A stretch of 64,000 nucleotides of DNA from NCBI RefSeq assembly GCF_014529535.1, contig NW_023503423.1, positions 6,868,473-6,932,472 on the forward strand. Reading direction: 5' to 3'. Under the pieces are notes generated by a model. That model was not told the DNA's origin, made no database searches, and saw nothing but the letters and a program-made list of their open reading frames with translations. This document shows positions 37,860 through 48,837 of the stretch, piece by piece. This stretch comes from Bradysia coprophila. Its lineage: Eukaryota; Arthropoda; Insecta; Diptera; Sciaridae. How positions within the stretch are numbered: position 1 is the stretch's first letter; each line of letters begins with the position of its first letter. The position numbers were made by a program, and so were the translations under genes.

Positions 37860-37945
37860 AAGGATCAATGATAAATTTCATCAATGATAAAATTCATCAA
37901 TGATAAATGTCATCAATGATGACGAGCGATGAATTCATCGATGAA
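37860..37945. repeat. Degenerate TCATCAATGATAAA tandem
   Basis: Four or five imperfect units of a 12-16-nt word (ATCAATGATAAA) occur in a row, followed by ATCATCAAT-type variants. Similar ATCAATAAA/TGATGATC words recur at 46370-46560. This is simple-sequence-like. Confidence 0.5.
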
Positions 37946-38913
37946 TAGTATAAATATCATCAATTTATTTTATCACTGTGTTTGTCGAATACTTCATCGT
38001 TGATATATTTTGCGATAGTTCACTTTGCTTATTTCAGATCTTATTTTCGGTGATGAACGATATTCAATTGTTTGAAGCAAAGAAGTTGCAAAAGACGGCA
38101 ACGAATGAAAAATGATTTATAAAAACATGACTTATAATTTGGTGACATACTCTGCTGGCTAGTCCGTCTCATAAAAAATATTTTAGTAAATAAATAACAT
38201 ATATTTGTTTTATAATTTCTGTTGTGCAACAAACAATTCATCGCTAATCTGGTCAAATACCTTCACTTTCCTTATTTTATTCACTTTTATTCAAGGAATG
38301 ATAAAATAAATGAAATTAAAAAAAAATAAGCGATACTCAAATGCTACCAAAAGATCCACGAAGTTGCGAAAGTCGGAATAAGGTAACAAATCCAAATGAA
38401 ATAATTGTAAAAAGCGGATTTTGATAACGGTCATCCCTTAGTTTTTTTTTTATAAGAAACGGTCTCCATAAGAAACGCACCAGCACCACACTATAAAATA
38501 AATGCAAACATCGAGTCTGTAGATATAAATTCAACCAAAAATCTCTCCGCTTATCACTTTAATAATATAAACTGTATTCGAACAATCATACACATTGCCA
38601 CATTATCCCATTGGTATTCAGGCGCTTGTTATGATGCGGTGTTAGTGTACAACAAACTAAACAATTAGAACCAGAAAATAAATATGCGAATTTGCAGTCA
38701 TTACAGTCGGAGAAATAGATTTCGGGATTTTAAGAGGCATCATCGTTTTCATCGTTTTTCTGTATTCTCTCATTTCGCATGTTATTTCAAATGGCAATTG
38801 AGAGAATTAGAGAAACAATGATATCTCTAAAAAAGCCCGAAATCAAAATTTCTCCGACTGTACTTTGCTAAATTAAATTTTGATGTAATTCTGTTGATTC
38901 AAATGTAATAGTA

Positions 38914-39150
38914 AGTTACATTGCATGCTGCGAAAGTAATTCATTTTATGAGGTAACAATTTTGTAAACTGGAAAGTTCTATGTGCAAATCAACTTTCCA
39001 GTAAACCAGAATTCATTGGAGGCTTCTACGCAACGCACTTCATTAATTCGGAAACAACTTTGTGATATTCGCAAACTCATTCGAGTGTTCGCTTTTATCA
39101 CAAAATTCTTACCTCATGTAATAAATTACTTTCGCAGCATCCAATGTAAC
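38914..39150. mobile_element. MITE, GTTACATTG-ATGCTGCGAAAG family
   Basis: GTTACATTGCATGCTGCGAA starts the left arm and TTCGCAGCATCCAATGTAAC ends the right. Both then carry a TCATTACATGAGGTAA-type inner block and ACAATTTTGT. It belongs to the same family as 17792-18092 and 39243-39620 but lacks the second module. Confidence 0.65.
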
Positions 39151-39242
39151 ATGATTTTGTAATTTCAGTCAGACTACACAATGCAATGTACCAATGCCGA
39201 ATAATAAATTTAAGTAATGTAACCAACTTGATTGTAATAGTA

Positions 39243-39620
39243 GTTTACATTGGATGCTGCGAAAATAATTCATTACATGAGGTAACAATTTTGTGATGAA
39301 AGCCAACTTACAGGTGTGTTTTTGTGCAACAAGCTTCGGTAACTTTTCGACAAGTGTAGAGTTTAAATATCCGAGCCGAAGGCGTTGCTTAAAAACATAC
39401 GAGTGAGTTTGTGAGAGTATTAAAATTGTTTCCGAGTGAATGAATTATGTAGCAGCATTCAATGTATTCTGTTTTACTACCTGCCCCATGCGAAAGTTAA
39501 ATTCCCCATCAAAATATACAAAAAATGTACCGAAAACAGGCCACCATGTAATGAATCATTTTCGCGGGAGGCATATTGACATGGAATGGACAACTTTCGC
39601 ATGGGGCAGGTGGTAAAATA
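39243..39620. mobile_element. Composite MITE, second copy
   Basis: The first module runs from GTTTACATTGGATGCTGCGA to GCAGCATTCAATGTATTCTG (39243-39470). It is followed directly by a second module bounded by TTTTACTACCTGCCCCATGC and GCATGGGGCAGGTGGTAAAA (about 39474-39618). The same order of modules occurs at 17792-18092. Confidence 0.65.
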
Positions 39621-39851
39621 ATTTACAAAAATATGTTATTTGAAACCATAGGTGTATCTGTATCAAATAAAAAAGAAACCATCGCTATGCAGAGATTTAA
39701 TTGGCAGTACCAATACTCTGTAATGAATTGTACCTATTTCTCATGATTTCGTTTCAGTCTTTATTTTTCGTACTTGGTCAAATGTTCTAATTTGTCTCCT
39801 CAGTTCGAAATTAATTTTGCTGAAGGTTATTTTCTTTGTCTATCTTTGATA

Positions 39852-41375
39852 ATGTTGTGGCAAAAAGAAGATAGTTCGTGTTTGTACATAAATTTATTTA
39901 AAAATTCTGACTATTATTTGCGTGAGAAATACGCGTTGAATAAAAAGAAAAGCAACGTTTCTTCACTTTGTGCTCGAACGGATGGAAATCGACTATATGC
40001 CGGCAATGATTTTGAAGGGGCACTAACAAAGTACAACTTAAGCATTCGTTTGGCTGAAGATTCAGAAACTTTAAGTTTGGCCTACGCAAACCGTGCACAG
40101 TGTTATTTGAAAATGCATCGATACAATTTTTGTTTGTCCGACGTTCATTTAGCGAAAGAAGCTGGCTATCCCACAAATTTAATGACAAAACTACAGAGCC
40201 GTGAGCGAGAGTGTTTGAAAAATATGGACGATCGAATCGAAATGCAACCGGTGATCAGCATTCAACCTGACGACCTTCAAGTTAACAGTGCCGTACGAAT
40301 TGAAAAAGATGATGTGTTCGGTAGGATGCTTATAGCTAAGCAAGACATTAATATTGGCGACACAGTTCTAATTGAAGAAATGTACATTCGCACAGTGACT
40401 GACTGTAAAATTGATAAATGTAACAGATGTGGTGAAAAGAACGTAAATTTTATCCCGTGTAAAAATTGTTCCAGTGTCATGTATTGTAGCAAAACTTGCG
40501 CTGACAACGTTTTTCACGAAAGCGAATGTGATATAGTTCTTGGAACGATGGAATGTATCGACGAATTGATTTTCACTATACGATCTGTTGTTACTGCCAT
40601 AAACACATTCTCAACAGTCGATGAATTGATTTCATTTATTCAGAAATGTTCAAGCGTTATCTATGACTGTACTGGGTCTGACGAATCGAAATATGGCGCG
40701 TTCTTCCAATTATCGTCTGGCGTTGTATCCAATGCCCGAATCCTCGATTGCCTAGAGAAGGCATACTACGTATTCAATGCCGTCATGAGCTCATCAAAGC
40801 TACAAAATAAATTTGGGACAACAGCTACACAACGGTTTTTGATGCATCTGATTGTCCATCATTATTTCGTCTTGTGTACAAATTCATTTGGATACACAAC
40901 TAATGGGGCCCATGTTCGCGAGATTTCATTAAATTCGTCGTACATAAATCATTCTTGTTTGCCGAATGTTGGAAAACTTAGTAAGGGAAATATTACTGTG
41001 TGCAAAGCGATATTACCGGTTCGAAAAGGGGAGCAGCTTTTTGTGACGTACTTGGCTGACAACGTATTTCGTATGACAAGCAAGGAGCGTAATGATCAGC
41101 TTGACGATTCGTATGGGTTTCGATGCAAATGTTTTCTATGTACTAACGGGTGTATGCGAGCAGATGCACTAGAAAAGGACCCGTTGTTCATTTATGTCAA
41201 GGTCAACGCAATGAAAGTGGAAGAAAATTGTGACATCGAACTAATACGAAATGTAATTCAGCATTGCATCAAGTTTGCACTCAAATATTCGAAAATGATT
41301 GGGACAGAGGAATTGTATTATATCACTGAGACCTTGAACGCACTTTTATCAAAAGAATTAAAATATATGAATTAA
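39852..41375 (+). CDS. SMYD4-like SET and MYND domain protein
   Basis: From the first in-frame ATG (MLWQKEDSS) the protein is 507 residues. Earlier codons are open back to an acceptor-like TTTCAG at about 39757, so an upstream exon is likely. The order is an N-terminal TPR-like block (about 38-105: GNDFEGALTKYN, LAYANRAQCYLKM), then SET-N with VFGRMLIAKQDINIGD. An intact MYND zinc finger lies at about 190-226 (CNRC, CKNC, YCSKTC, HESEC). SET-C has NHSCLPNV at about 366-373 and GEQLFVTYL, then the post-SET CKCFLC cluster. SMYD proteins methylate lysines on histones or other proteins. TPR before SET/MYND places this one with the SMYD4 group. All binding and catalytic motifs look intact and the long frame is unbroken. 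It is tail-to-tail with the piggyBac gene. Confidence 0.88.
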   Translation: MLWQKEDSSCLYINLFKNSDYYLREKYALNKKKSNVSSLCARTDGNRLYAGNDFEGALTKYNLSIRLAEDSETLSLAYANRAQCYLKMHRYNFCLSDVHLAKEAGYPTNLMTKLQSRERECLKNMDDRIEMQPVISIQPDDLQVNSAVRIEKDDVFGRMLIAKQDINIGDTVLIEEMYIRTVTDCKIDKCNRCGEKNVNFIPCKNCSSVMYCSKTCADNVFHESECDIVLGTMECIDELIFTIRSVVTAINTFSTVDELISFIQKCSSVIYDCTGSDESKYGAFFQLSSGVVSNARILDCLEKAYYVFNAVMSSSKLQNKFGTTATQRFLMHLIVHHYFVLCTNSFGYTTNGAHVREISLNSSYINHSCLPNVGKLSKGNITVCKAILPVRKGEQLFVTYLADNVFRMTSKERNDQLDDSYGFRCKCFLCTNGCMRADALEKDPLFIYVKVNAMKVEENCDIELIRNVIQHCIKFALKYSKMIGTEELYYITETLNALLSKELKYMN

Positions 41376-41531
41376 CTCTTTCGTAGCCAAATCAAAAGTC
41401 TTTGTCTTTGAGAAGTTTAGTGTTTGAAAAAAAAATTAAACTTTGCATTCTGGATTAATCTAATTTCGGTTAAAATCGTACTTCAATTATAAACATCAAA
41501 AAATGTAAGTACACTGCCGACATACCATAAC

Positions 41532-41652
41532 CAAGGACTATTTTAGGGAAAACGTTTTCCAACATTTTCTCAATTTTTTCTAGTTATTTTCTTCAAATCT
41601 TTTCATGGAAAAATAGAGAATTTTTTAAACGTTGTCCCTAAAATAGTTTCTG
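41532..41652. mobile_element. Degenerate MITE between SMYD4-like and piggyBac genes
   Basis: CAAGGACTATTTTAGGGAAA pairs with the right end TCCCTAAAATAGTTTCTG. The ends resemble those of the CAGGGCCTATTTT family at 2542 and 12800. The flanking octamers do not match, so no target duplication remains. Confidence 0.5.
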
Positions 41653-41675
41653 CGATGTAATGAGATCAGCTACGA

Positions 41676-44600
41676 TTATTTATGGTATGGAGCGAAACAA
41701 TCAATACACAGTGGAATCTCACAGGTGCTGCATGTGTAGAATGACCTTGATTGCTTCTTTTTCTCTGTACAAAAAGCACATCTTCGTTTGGTTTGTCCTC
41801 GTATGGGTTGGTGGCCAACATTTCCCATTAGTTTCAGTCTTTTGGATGGTCGACCAGCCCCTAACTTTCTCTGATAATTTGTTCCAAGTTTCCCGATTTC
41901 AATTAAGTCTTCAGATAATGGAATGAGGTAATCGATCAAAGACAATGGTTTTTCTTTAGGCGTCTTGAATAATATCCAGCAGTTACTGACAGTTATCAAT
42001 AAGAGACGGTTGAACATCCTTTTCCACCACTTATTTGACTTTCGATCGACTTGATAGTAAGTCGAATATTGATCGGCTTTATCCACTCCTGCCATGTATT
42101 TATTGTAGAACACAATTGCTTCTGGGCAATCAAACGTTTTTTTGGAACCGTCTTTTTGGGTTCGCTCTGCGGTCGCTATGGTTGCGTCGTGACAATTAGA
42201 CAACAAAGTAACCTAGAAGGAAGTCACAAATATACGTAAAATGGTTATTTATGACATCGCGTGCAAAGTACTTTATTAGGGTCTAGATATGCAATTGTGA
42301 CTCGAGACCGCAGGTCGAGAGTCACAATACACATCGCGAGCCTAATAACGTACTTTGCACCAACGATTTATGCCACAGAGGCATCTAAAATTTGCAATTT
42401 TTGCATATTATGATGCTGAGTGGCATAAAATCAATTTATGGTTTCAAGGAAAGCATTTCTTTGCATTCACTATTTTCATTGGGAGCGTTCATATTTTAAG
42501 TAAGCGCAGTGGAGGTTATCGTTTTCAATTTTGAAATTATCAAGAAAATTTCTGTGTTTTGGCTGTCCATACGTGTCCATAAACGGACAATAAATTATCT
42601 TTATTTGTGACGTCACAAAAGTGATGACTTAGTGGGTGAGTGAGTCGTAAAATTGACTTTTTTGCGTAATGGGTGAACGCTCCCAGTTTAATAAGTGTCA
42701 GCGAACGAATGGAAAAGGTAAGAGCGACCAAAAAATTGCGAGAAATTAAATTCATTTTTCAACTGGGCTCAAGAAAAACTGCTAAATAGTTGGGTGGGTG
42801 TAACCATACCCGGTAATTTTCATTTTCATTACATTACAAAAATTTTCTTTCGAAACGATTTGATCCAACTCAAAGGCACAAATTTTAATCTGAATGAATT
42901 TAAAAGTCTCAATCGAATCTCTTTGTAAGTAGTACGGATTCAGTTACTACGGAAAAAATTAACAATTGGTCTCGCTGACAAGCAAACACTTGAATAATTT
43001 TATCTTCACTTCTTTTCAAATTTGATATTAATTACCTCTTTCGAATCTTGCCACTTGAAGCATATTACACCATCATTAGTACACATTGATTTTGAGTCTC
43101 CTCGTTTCAATTTTCCAGTCAAATCTGGCAGATTTCTTCGGCCCGTCATCACTGTTCCAACACATGCAAACGGTAATGTTTGCATCAAATAAACAGACGT
43201 AAAAAATCGGTCATTGATGATTGCAACATCTTTTTCTCTTATCGTGTCACATAGGGTAGTCACCACCTAGGCAAAGCAAATTTTGTAACGTCGACGATAA
43301 CAACACTTTTTACATTGTCCTGAAATTTCGACGACATGAGTATCGGTGACATCCTGAAGAAACGGTGACTTACTGAAAAAACAACGAGAAGAAATGGTGA
43401 CTTCCTGAAGAAACGACGAGAAGAACCGGCCACTATAGTCGCCGTTTCTTCTCGTCGTTTCTTCAGGAAGTTATCGTTTCTTCAGGTAGTCACCATTTCT
43501 ATAGGATGTCACCGTTTCTTTAGGAAGTCACCGTTTCTTCTCACCGTTTCATCAGAAAATCTGAAGAGTCGTCATTACATGTCACCATTTTTTCAGAAAG
43601 TCACCGTTTCTTCGAAACCGTCGACTTCCTGAAGAAACGACGAGAAGAAACAACGACTTTCAGAAGCATCGCATCTCACCGTTCAATCTCTGATTGCAAG
43701 CAACTAAAACAAATAAAATAAAAAGCTTTGTATTTTATTTTAAATGAATAAAATCTACGTACAGTGGCTTATTCTTGATTTGAGATGAAATTTCGATTTC
43801 AAGAAATTCTTCAGTTGACAATTTCAACTCAAGATTACTAATTCAGCTGACACTGAGATCCCAAATCAACTCTAATTTTCGTCTCGCCGTAAAGGCGTTT
43901 TGTTGGTTCCTATGGAACTCATCCTTTTACGAAATGTAACGTAAAGGAGTTTAGTTCATCACTACAGAATTCATCTTTTTACAACATGAAAACCAATTTT
44001 CATTGCACATAAAAAGCGTTTTAATACGCCGAGCGATCCGGCCCATTGCCCCGGAGCGAAGCGGAGGGCCGCAATGCGAGCCGGGCGCCGGAACGGTGTC
44101 GGTAACTTAGGAGTTAATTTTTTTTCTCTCGCATCGTGTCATAAATAGTCTGTGTAATTCATTGCACATAAAAAGCGTTTTAACACGCCGAGCGATCCGG
44201 CCCATTGCCCCGTAGCGAAGCGGAGGGCCGCAATGCGAGCCGGGCGCCGGAACGGTGTCGGTAACTTAGGAGTTAATTTTTTTTCTCTCGCATCGTGTCA
44301 TAAATAGTCTGTGTCATTTTTTATATATACACGCTCTGAATTTTGAAAACCGACACATTTTCTGTTTTGGGCTTTACTGCCTTTTTCTTAATTTTACATA
44401 CATTTTTATATGTAGAAATCAAAAAACTCAAGTACAACACAGAAACATATCGCTCGGTGTCTTAAAACACTTTTATGTGACTAATTATGACACGATGCGA
44501 GAAAAAAAAAATTAACTCCTAAGTTACCGACACCGTTCCGGCGCCCGGCTCGCATTGCGGCCCTCCGCTTCGCTCCGGGGCAATGGGCCTGATCGCTCGG

Positions 44601-45993
44601 CGTGTTAAAACGCTGTTTATGTACAATGAAAATTCGTAAAGGGATTACTTCCTTATGGTTGGTATTCAATACAGAAAGATTATTACAGCAAGACTATTCA
44701 ACAACCAAAAAGTTACTGCCAAAAAGATACCGCCAAATCGCTTATTATCGACTTTCTGTATAGAGACGATAGAATTTCTACTTCATGTATAGAGACGATA
44801 GAATTTGGTTTTTGGCCTTATGAAGAAACGTTGACTTCCCGAAGAAACGATGAGAAGAAATGGTGAGTTCCTGAAAAAAGGATTAGAACCTTCCGTCGCC
44901 GTTTCTTCAGGAACTTGTTATTTCTTATGAATTCACCGTTTCTTCTCGTTGTTTCTTCAGGAAGTCATCGTTTTCACAGAAAGTCAGCGCTTTTTACATA
45001 AAACGGCGACATTCTGAAGAAACTGTGACTTTCTGAAGAAACGACGAGAAGAAACGGCGAGTTCCTGAAGAAACGGTGACTTACTGATGAAACAGCGACT
45101 TCCTGAAGAAACGGCGACTACTCGCCGTTTCTTCAGGAAGTCGCCGATACTCATGTCGTCGAAATTTCAGGACAATACTTTTTACGACATATTCTTACCC
45201 GTTCACCTAATGTACCTTCTACATTTTCTTTTTGTGCCCCTTCATAAACGTTGAAATCATAAACGTAACCAGAAACAGCATCTGCTCGGGTCCAATTTTT
45301 GATGCCATCTTTCTCTGGTTTTTGTGGCATTCGCTGTTTCATGGACGTTCGTGCCTTACATTTCACCATTGTTTCATCAATACTTTGATATACAGCCTCA
45401 GACCGGAACTGGTTAAATGTTTTCTTCAGACAATTTATAACTTCTGTCATGTAGTAAGTCTTGCTTGCTCCAGCTGGTTTAGCCGGAATGTTGAAATATA
45501 ATTTTGAATGGAGTAACATAAATCGATCCCGTGAAATAGCATTTGCGATCGTATCGTTTCTGACTGATTTATTTCCAGACCAATACATGTACATGTGAGG
45601 TACACGATTGTAAGACATCACGAGCAAGCACCCAATAACAACCATAATTTCATGCCAATCGGTTAGGGGAATGTCTTTCTCTTTTTTGTTACTCAAAACT
45701 GTTAACCTCTCGTTAGTACACTGAGCTATCCACATAAACATACTCTTGGGAAATAACTTGAAGAACACTTCGGTAATGGTATGATGTTTATCGATAAACG
45801 TTTCTGGTTCTTTGAATTCAGGAATCGATTTTCGTGGAACAAATTTTTGAGTGCAAGCTTTCCAAATAACTGTTTCTTTAGAACTGCGTGGCACTGAACA
45901 AGCAACTATTTCCTCATCGTCTTCGCCAGACGATGATTCTTCATAAGATGTATCGTCATTGTCAATGTCAGAATCTTCAGAGTCCGATTCCAA
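41676..45993 (-). CDS. piggyBac-type transposase (DDE_Tnp_1_7), 3 exons
   Basis: Exons 45993-45199, 43266-43036 and 42212-41676 join at phase 0 with GT-AG borders, giving at least 520 residues. The transposase cuts and pastes DNA at TTAA sites. The domain starts after an acidic N-terminus (SDSEDSD). The three expected aspartates are present at about 206 (SIDETMVKCKAR), 284 (IINDRFFTSV) and 386 (YMAGVDKADQ). The C-terminus has the cysteine-rich finger CAFC...CSTC...CIDC. No frameshifts or stops were found. Codon 1 as given is TTG: the frame stays open upstream to about 46020 with no ATG, and an acceptor-like AATAG there suggests another 5' exon. Intron 1 contains a whole Foldback element; intron 2 (823 nt) contains two inverted repeats. 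I could not find TTAA-flanked ends, so it may be an old copy or a domesticated gene. Confidence 0.86.
42261..42360. repeat. Inverted repeat in intron 2 of the piggyBac gene
   Basis: GTGCAAAGTACTTTATTAGG pairs with CCTAATAACGTACTTTGCAC, with GACTCGAGACC/GGTCGAGAGTC inside. ATTTATG occurs a few bases outside both ends (42247-42253 and 42366-42372) and may be a target duplication. Confidence 0.6.
42481..42684. mobile_element. MITE with GGGAGCGTTCA ends in intron 2 of the piggyBac gene
   Basis: GGGAGCGTTCA and TGAACGCTCCC bound 204 bp, with weaker pairing just inside (AAGTAAGCGCA and TTTGCGTAAT). No target duplication was found. Confidence 0.55.
44001..44314 (+). repeat. GC-rich 159-bp tandem duplication inside the FB element
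   Basis: Two copies (44001-44159 and 44160-44314) start CATTGCACATAAAAAGCGTT and contain GAGCGAAGCGGAGGGCCGCA. They differ at only a couple of positions (AATACGCC/AACACGCC and CCCCGGAG/CCCCGTAG). A third copy lies inverted at about 44484-44631. The high GC content contrasts with the AT-rich surroundings. Confidence 0.85.
44484..44631 (-). repeat. Inverted third copy of the GC-rich unit
   Basis: It ends with the reverse complement of CATTG...AAGCG and contains CGGCGCCCGGCTCGCATTGC. It differs from the direct copies by a few substitutions (for example GGGCCTGATCGCT). The 62-codon minus frame across it is not a gene. Confidence 0.8.
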
Positions 45994-46029
45994 TACTGTA
46001 CGCCGACGTTTATTAGTCCTATTTATTAC

Positions 46030-48009
46030 GAAATAGCGATTAAAAATGTCAATACAATGATTAATAATGGCTAATTATCGTTAATTACCGAATCATTATG
46101 ATATTTGGATACAGTAGACAACTTTACGACAATCTTACTAAAACAATATGACAAACACGACACTTACTGTCTAGTAGACTACTTTGTTTTAGGTTTGTTT
46201 TCAGTGTACGAAATCGATGGCATTGCATAACAAACTTATTAGCAATCCATAAGTTCATAACACAATTTTATCATCATTTAGACTCTACGAGGGTAGCAAA
46301 GAATATATTATTCTCGATTACTCATAATTTTGAATGTTAGTTTATAAATTCATTGAACTAAATCACCAATAAAAAACGATGAATTGCTTATTGATGATCA
46401 TCAATAAAATGATCGCTGAATTTCAGTTCTCCAATCAGTGATGATTTTCATTGCTGAAATCATCACTGACTTTAATCATAAACTTGTGAGCGCTGACAGA
46501 AATTATCGATGATTGTTCAGCAATACTAATCGATGATTGTTCAGCAATACCAGCCGTAACTATAGAGTTAAAAATGTTTTCGACCATTTATTAATAATTT
46601 AATAATTTTTCACTCTCGTTGTGCAAGCTAGCAGAAGCTATTTTTCAATTTTTACACAAATTTAAATCGGTCTCTATCAACCATTCCCTGCATGTAAAAA
46701 ACAAAGTGTTATTATATTTAATATAATACAGTAATGCGCTATTGCTTCAACGCTAACTATATTGCAAATAATAAATGTTTTTCTCTCATAGCATATAAAG
46801 TATGTTGCAAAATAAGTATAATTTACAATAAATACAATGGCATGTGACTCAACTCTTGTAAAAATTATTTAGTATTTCAATGGAAAATGAAATTATTTCT
46901 TTCAAGGTAAAAAAAAGTCCAGCTGAATCAATAGAACAAGAATTCGTTTTCAGATAATCCCAGAAAGACATTCTTTTAAGACATTCAATGTCTCTCAGTC
47001 AGACTGACACTGAGTGGGAAAGTAATTGAGCACTTTGCCAAACGGGCGATACAATGCAGACACTGGATCTTATTTGTAACGTATATCACAAAAAATACGA
47101 CTTCGACAATTCTTTAAAGAACACTTGGAACAAATGGAATCGTGCAAGACTCTCATTTTTTTTAATATACCGGAAAGGCGCGAAATTCGATCAACGAACC
47201 AAAATTTTTCTTCTTGGTGAAGCTCGGTCGATAAGCAAACAAAAACTAAGTTACGCTGTTTAACCATTTACTTGAAATACCAAAACACATTACACATTGC
47301 GGTAATAACCTACTCACTTAAAATTCACGTATTTTTAATACCATACCGTATATATACGGTTGAATATGACTGCATGGTATGAAACTTGGAGATTACTTCT
47401 TCGTATACATACATTTCTGTTTTGATACGAATGCACAAGGCAAGCACATCAAAGAAAATGGGTTACTGATATAATATACATCTATATGAGATAAAGATGC
47501 TGAAAATAAAAGTGAATGTGATGTTGTTTTTACGCCACATTTTACCTGTTTATTACTTAATTACTCAGTTTTGCACAAATTTTACAAAATCGTTGTCATT
47601 TAAAAACAAAATCGAGTAGAAGGTGAGACATGAGCTTGTAAAATTTGTACGAAATTCTTACAATGTTAAAGGTGACTCTATTCTCAAGCATCGGTCCTTC
47701 ATAGCCAATTAGAAGCGACCAAGCTCATCATGATACAATTTTATTATTATCTTCCTGATCGTGTTACATTCAGTACAAGGCCAACAGCGAACGTTTTAAA
47801 ACACTGAAACAAGTGCCCGTTTTGATTATTTTTGTGTTGCCGTTTGCAAGCTGTTTTGGGAAATTATCTGCATAAACTTCCCAAAACAGTTTGGTTAAAA
47901 AGAAGCAGTAATTATAGACCTTGGGCATATTTTCAAGTTTAGGAGTTTTGACAATTGGTAAGTTAATTAATTGAACTGGAAAAAATCATGAACCAATCAA
48001 GAGAACCAA
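46030..48009. other. Non-coding stretch
   Basis: Apart from the possible 5' exon of the piggyBac gene and ATCAATAA-type simple repeats (46370-46560), I see no gene. Opposed frames at 47054-47267 shadow each other. A hairpin around CCGTATATATACGG lies near 47346. Confidence 0.4.
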
Positions 48010-48790
48010 TGTTGCTTGGCATATTCAAATTCAAATTCAAATTTATTGACTCAACTGAACAAAAGGAAACACCTTATATTAATGTTCATAGCGAAACATA
48101 ACTCACAAAAGTCAGCCCGTAACAGAAAACGAAAACAAAAAAAAAATAATTAAAATAAATAAACAAATACTAAAAACCTTCACATTAGTTTGAAAGATGA
48201 CATAAAAAAAAGAAAAACTGCACGCAGAGCAATATAGAACTAAGAAAGGAAGAACTTAAGATAAATTATGACTTACTCACATCACCGTGCACCGGTCGAT
48301 CACATCACACACCCGCTAAGCTAAAAATAGGACAGAACCGAAAAAAGGAAAAAACACAAAAAGTTACAGAAAACACCAAGCACGTGGGTGGCAGCACACG
48401 AAACAGGGCCCAAACGAGACTACAACGACTGGAAAAACATCACACTGGCATCTTTAAACCTTGACACCGAAGGAAGTTCTCTAATGCGAACCGGTATTGA
48501 GTTATAGTCGGCCACGGTCCGAACGAAAAATGAGCGATTATACTGAACCGACGAATGTCTAGGCAAGACAAAACTACGACTGCGAACAGAGTTGCCAGCA
48601 CTTAGTCTCTCGAAAAGAAAACCAGGTTCACGCCTCCTGGTCAAATTGTATATAACAGCACAGCGCCTTACCCTGAGATACGTCATTAGCGGACACCCAA
48701 GAATCTGATTACCGTATCCTCTAGCACTGTCATAACGTCTCAACCGATAGACAAACCGCACGCAAGCAGAGAACGCTCTCTCTCATATCA
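48010..48790 (-). pseudogene. 3' end of a non-LTR (LINE) retrotransposon
   Basis: The minus frame (48761-48420, open a little further upstream) reads ACVRFVYRLRRYDSARGYG at its start and SRSFVLPRHSSVQYNRSFFV then ADYNSIPVRIRELPSVSRF near the stop. This is the C-terminal pattern of Jockey/CR1-type ORF2 proteins, downstream of RT. After a roughly 370-bp 3' region it ends in a short (CAAATT)n run at about 48024-48043, a typical LINE tail. All upstream RT and endonuclease sequence is missing, so it is a 5'-truncated dead copy. Confidence 0.75.
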
Positions 48791-48837
48791 TGCTACTGAT
48801 CTTCAAAACTGACGATACAATCGTTTCAATCACAGAC

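Larger units (their letters stand above)
43314..45176. mobile_element. Foldback (FB)-type element with 9-bp target duplication
   Basis: The termini are ATTGTCCTGAAATTTCGACG and its reverse complement. ACTTTTTAC at 43305-43313 is repeated at 45177-45185. Both arms carry a tandem array of about 20-nt units (GAAGAAACGGTGACTTCCT and variants) at about 43340-43680 and 44815-45140. Arms made of short tandem repeats together with a 9-bp duplication are what is known for Drosophila FB elements. The middle holds a GC-rich 159-bp repeat and a fragment of another MITE. There is no transposase. It sits wholly within intron 1 of the piggyBac transposase, so splicing of that gene may survive. Confidence 0.88.

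Noticed and set aside
44481..44669. Arg/Ala-rich minus ORF inside the FB element
   Set aside because: It is the reverse of the GC-rich 159-bp unit; the composition alone explains it.
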